Assembly: GCA_025331565.1 (NCBI GenBank)
Contig: JAFREQ010000027.1
Location: 1,745,501 to 1,809,500 of the forward strand
Length of the DNA: 64,000 bases
Direction of reading: 5' to 3'
Source: Holacanthus passer
Lineage: Eukaryota > Chordata > Actinopteri > Pomacanthidae
Position 1 is the first letter of the stretch, and each line of letters begins with the position of its first letter. Position numbers and translations under genes: made by a program. A model generated the notes under the pieces. It searched no databases. It had not been told where the DNA came from and was given only the letters and a program-made list of their open reading frames with translations. Below, in pieces: positions 62,050 through 64,000 of the stretch.

Positions 62050-64000
62050 CCAGCACACGTAGCTCGTGCTGATGATGATTAATTCTATGGATGTGTATCT
62101 CTGAAAGGTGTCGTGTCTTTTGTGTATGTCTGATCTGCCACTTTCCCTCTTTCTCCACCTCTTATCATCCTCTTTTTCTCTCCACTTGTGTCTCCCTGCC
62201 TATATCCTATATCATCTCAAGAATCATTATTCCCCCATTAAAGTCTGAACCAACACACTCCCACCTGCCACCTTGTGTGTGTGCACGCATGTGTGTGAGC
62301 GTGTCCTCTGTCTAAAGTCGTTAAATATTCTAAAGACAGAGACCTCTTTTAATTATCCACTAATCACACTTTTAATTACCTGCCACGCACACACATCCAT
62401 CACTGACCAGAGCGTACACACATGCACACATACATACACCTATCCCCCGTACACACACGTGCACTCACACTCACATCTCTCATTGGAAAGAATCCTTAAC
62501 CTATCGAGCAAACACAGAGAAGCAAAGCAAAGAGTGTGAGGGCTCCAGAGTGCAGTGAGGAGTGACCGATGAAGGTTTGATTTTGACACTCTGTTAGAGG
62601 CTGGCAGGTGATTACCACAAGAGCACAGAAGAGACCAGGAGACAAATGAATAAACAAATTAACGAGGTTATATGCGCAAACACGCTTCTCTCAAGAGGTT
62701 ATCAGCGTCCATTTTTGTTCACCACCCCTCCACACTGTAGATATATCTTTGGATTTGAAACATCCCCGGGAAAGCCAAACCAAAAGGATGCTGATTGACT
62801 GGTTAATATCAGAGCCACAAGATGCCATTCTCAAGATCAGAGAGCCGGATCAATAAGCAGAAGGTCACAAGTTTCTCTCACAGACAAATAAAGGCTAAAT
62901 TTTAGCACTTCCTGCTCTCGGGAAATTACACTCTCTCTTTCCTTGCTCTAACCTCTCTGCTCTTGTATTCGCTTGGGAGTTTTGTGTTTATGGCTTAGGG
63001 GCTTATGTCATGAAATAAATGCATTCACAGTGTTTAAGGTTGTGACCCAATATACTCTGCTTTTAGCTCAAACACTCAACTTATCCATCCTTATTGAAGA
63101 TGACTCTTTTTCTCTTCCTCTCCTGCTTTCTTAGTTTTCGCTGCTCAGCCATTGTTTCCTATTTGTCCCCAGATAATTATAGTATATAATATGCATTCAC
63201 TCACGCATATACAACAACACAACACAAACAGGCTCATACACATTGTTCACACTTGAGTCGGCCTCTAATTTTGTGCTACTGTAGAACCAGCATTCGCAAT
63301 GATATTTACATCCGCTGTCCATTTTGCACTTGCACCTCTTGGGAAATGTTCTGCTTCCAAACAAACCTGCTTTCACCAAAGTGGGTGGAGTTGTTGCTGA
63401 GGTTGTGTTTATGCTGGGCAGGTGGCACGCTGCAATTCTGGTACCTCTTTAGCCTGAAATTGAACTTACACATCTGCCTATTTCTACAAAAGGGAGTGCT
63501 TTTTTGAGTTTTTGGAAGCCTCGGTTGGTGGAGGCTAAAATGTGGCCCTTTCAAATATCACACAAAAACCCTCTAATGTATGTTTTTGTTTGTTTGCCTT
63601 TTTCACTTTGATGTAGATTTTTTATTCAGTGCAATTAAATATATATTTCCATGCACATCAAAAGAAGAGTCTATAGTGGGTTAGATTAATAGATGATTCT
63701 CACCAAAATACACACACATAAACACACATATGTACAAGCAGAACAAGACTGGCTAATGTGCACTCAGCCTTTTATTTCCAGTCTTTTCAATGTACGCTTG
63801 TGCCCTGAGTTTGTGCTTTGCGAATGTTTGCCCAGTTTTTAAAAAAACAACAGCACCCTCTGTCACAGTGTGTGGCTTTGTGGGAGCAGGTCAGTGTGAT
63901 GCATTCACTGACAATTTGGCTGCAGGCTTTGTGCACATTAGATCTGCGAGAACAAGCGTGTGTGTGGTTATGTTTGTTACAGAATAATGTAGATTAAAAT
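62050..64000. other. Noncoding stretch to the end of the window, no gene seen
   Basis: It contains scattered interrupted CA patches (for example about 62415-62475) and no frame that resembles a known protein. Confidence 0.55.

Larger units (their letters stand above)
49052..64000 (+). other. Following intron of the Sidekick gene (at least 14.9 kb)
   Basis: The next Sidekick exon should start in phase 2 and encode AITLEN followed by a strand ending in YYVQAVN. I scanned the + strand to the end of the window and did not see it, so I treat the rest as one intron. It contains all the repeats and transposon remnants listed below. The remaining sequence between them is unique-looking and without recognisable exons. 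Part of it could belong to another gene if an exon was missed. Confidence 0.65.

Noticed and set aside
1..64000. CRISPR arrays, operons or other prokaryotic systems
   Set aside because: The repetitive blocks are dinucleotide microsatellites without spacers, and the gene structure is spliced vertebrate.

Overview
This window reads as teleost (bony fish) genomic DNA, probably from a percomorph. The signs are large introns, some three dozen CA/GT and CT microsatellites in 64 kb, and several interspersed-repeat types that I recognise from fish genomes. There are no operons, ribosome binding sites or long open reading frames. Nearly all open frames longer than 60 codons are low-complexity translations of microsatellites or polypyrimidine DNA.

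The only gene I can support is on the + strand. Three consecutive exons (44710-44866, 48216-48322, 48904-49051) encode the N-terminal immunoglobulin region of a Sidekick cell-adhesion protein. They have consensus splice sites, and their phases (1-2, 2-1, 1-2) join without a break. The third exon resembles Sidekick-1 more than Sidekick-2, so the best call is sdk1, with paralogue a or b undetermined. The two introns between them are 3,349 and 581 bp. At least 14.9 kb of the following intron lies in the window, and I found no further Sidekick exon there. The first ~44.7 kb is upstream of the mature N terminus and is most simply intron 1 and/or 5' flank. A weak candidate for a signal-peptide exon lies at 13946-14060. 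It ends in a perfect donor, and its phase would make a GAG codon when joined to the first Ig exon.

The rest is repeat-bearing noncoding DNA. I recognise a tRNA-derived SINE between the first two Ig exons, a decayed non-LTR retrotransposon reverse transcriptase (minus strand, about 54.7-56.1 kb), a decayed hAT-type transposase (minus strand, 50.77-51.38 kb) next to a Tc1-like end (51.38-51.51 kb), an isolated BED-type zinc-finger frame (minus strand, 30.4-30.6 kb), and a solo-LTR-like unit (19.42-19.79 kb). Three short interspersed families also occur in more than one copy in the window: an ATTAATCG / GTTGCAGC family (four copies), an ATCTCAAC...TTAGCATGC family (two copies), and a CA-flanked family with a CCTAACC-type core (two copies in opposite orientation).

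I see no convincing new biological system. The items most worth checking are the possible signal-peptide exon, the CU tract just inside the donor of the third Ig exon, and three repeat-free AT-rich stretches that could be conserved noncoding elements (40.6-41.05, 49.2-49.76 and 59.7-60.13 kb). All identifications come from reading the sequence and from memory of the families. No search was run.
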